The translations under genes were made by a program, and so were the position numbers. Source: Syntrophobacterales bacterium (lineage in GTDB: Bacteria; Desulfobacterota; Syntrophorhabdia; Syntrophorhabdales; Syntrophorhabdaceae). From it: 35,336 bases of DNA. This document shows positions 35,182 to 35,336 of this stretch, in pieces; positions within the stretch are counted from its first letter, which is position 1, and each line of letters opens with the position of its first letter. The stretch is taken from positions 1 to 35,336 of the forward strand of contig JAISPL010000002.1 of NCBI GenBank assembly GCA_031274925.1, written 5' to 3'. Under the pieces are notes generated by a model that saw nothing but the letters and a program-made list of their open reading frames with translations, was not told the origin of the DNA and did not search any database.

Positions 35182-35336
35182 ACTTAAGTTATCGGTTCGA
35201 AGTTACGCTTGCGCTCTCGCTGTCAGCGCGACATCTTTATGGCCGCCTGATTGTTTACTCACCCATCATATTGAGGAAGGGGGGTACTGTTTAGTGATCC
35301 CTTCCGCCTGCTTGGGTGATACTCATGCAAGCTTAT

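Larger units (their letters stand above)
34665..35336. other. Non-coding right end with repeats and a terminator
   Basis: No protein gene with recognisable features lies after the kinase. CGGGAG/CTCCCG (about 34734-34750) is a small hairpin downstream of its stop without a T-tract. A 60-bp-period direct repeat and a strong terminator follow, annotated separately. Beyond the terminator GGAAGGG (35275-35281) can pair with CCCTTCC (35299-35305). The region could hold an sRNA gene. Confidence 0.45.

Overview
The window looks like a chromosomal segment from a Desulfobacterota-type (former deltaproteobacterial) anaerobe, possibly a Syntrophorhabdus-like syntroph. This is inferred from gene content and order: parA and parB directly upstream of an ATP synthase cluster with paired b'/b subunits and no a or c subunit genes, an ExeA/GspA-GspB pair, Shine-Dalgarno sites, and a large PAS histidine kinase. 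No marker gene fixes the taxon.

Layout. Bases 1-1310 hold debris and a small RHH/PIN toxin-antitoxin operon with a consensus promoter and a palindromic operator. Bases 1468-2910 (minus) form a queuosine pair: QueC, which makes preQ0, and a YhhQ-type precursor transporter. Bases 3413-5777 (minus) encode GspB and GspA. Bases 6084-13485 (minus) run parA-parB-atpF'-atpF-atpH-atpA-atpG-atpD-atpC. Bases 13946-20361 (minus) hold a type I restriction-modification operon, hsdM-hsdS-GIY-YIG protein-hsdR. It is flanked by GC-rich repeats on one side and by an orphan RelB/DinJ antitoxin and a broken DUF1778 antitoxin on the other, so it looks like a defence or genomic-island insertion. Bases 21572-25801 return to ordinary genes: an FmdB-type zinc ribbon, the coupled amidohydrolase-methyltransferase-TsaC set, a HAD phosphatase, an NlpC/P60 lipoprotein and a periplasmic thioredoxin-fold protein.

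Bases 26272-30480 (minus) are accessory. They hold a BPSL0067-like putative peptidoglycan amidase with a STY0301-like exported partner (an effector/immunity-style pair), an IS1595-family transposase relic, and two tandem paralogous exported proteins built almost entirely of 16-residue (some 19-residue) 'YD..G.I..IG' repeats. An MFS transporter (30894-32069, minus) and an orphan PAS histidine kinase (32526-34664, plus) follow. The right end holds a ~60-bp direct repeat and a very strong intrinsic terminator with no recognised gene, a candidate small RNA region.

The most interesting points are the tandem repeat-protein genes, the amidase/immunity-like pair, the ELTA (TAEL-type) 12-bp tandem repeat in hsdS with a GIY-YIG gene embedded in the hsd operon, a PIN toxin with Arg at a normally catalytic Asp position, and the repeat/terminator locus at the right end.
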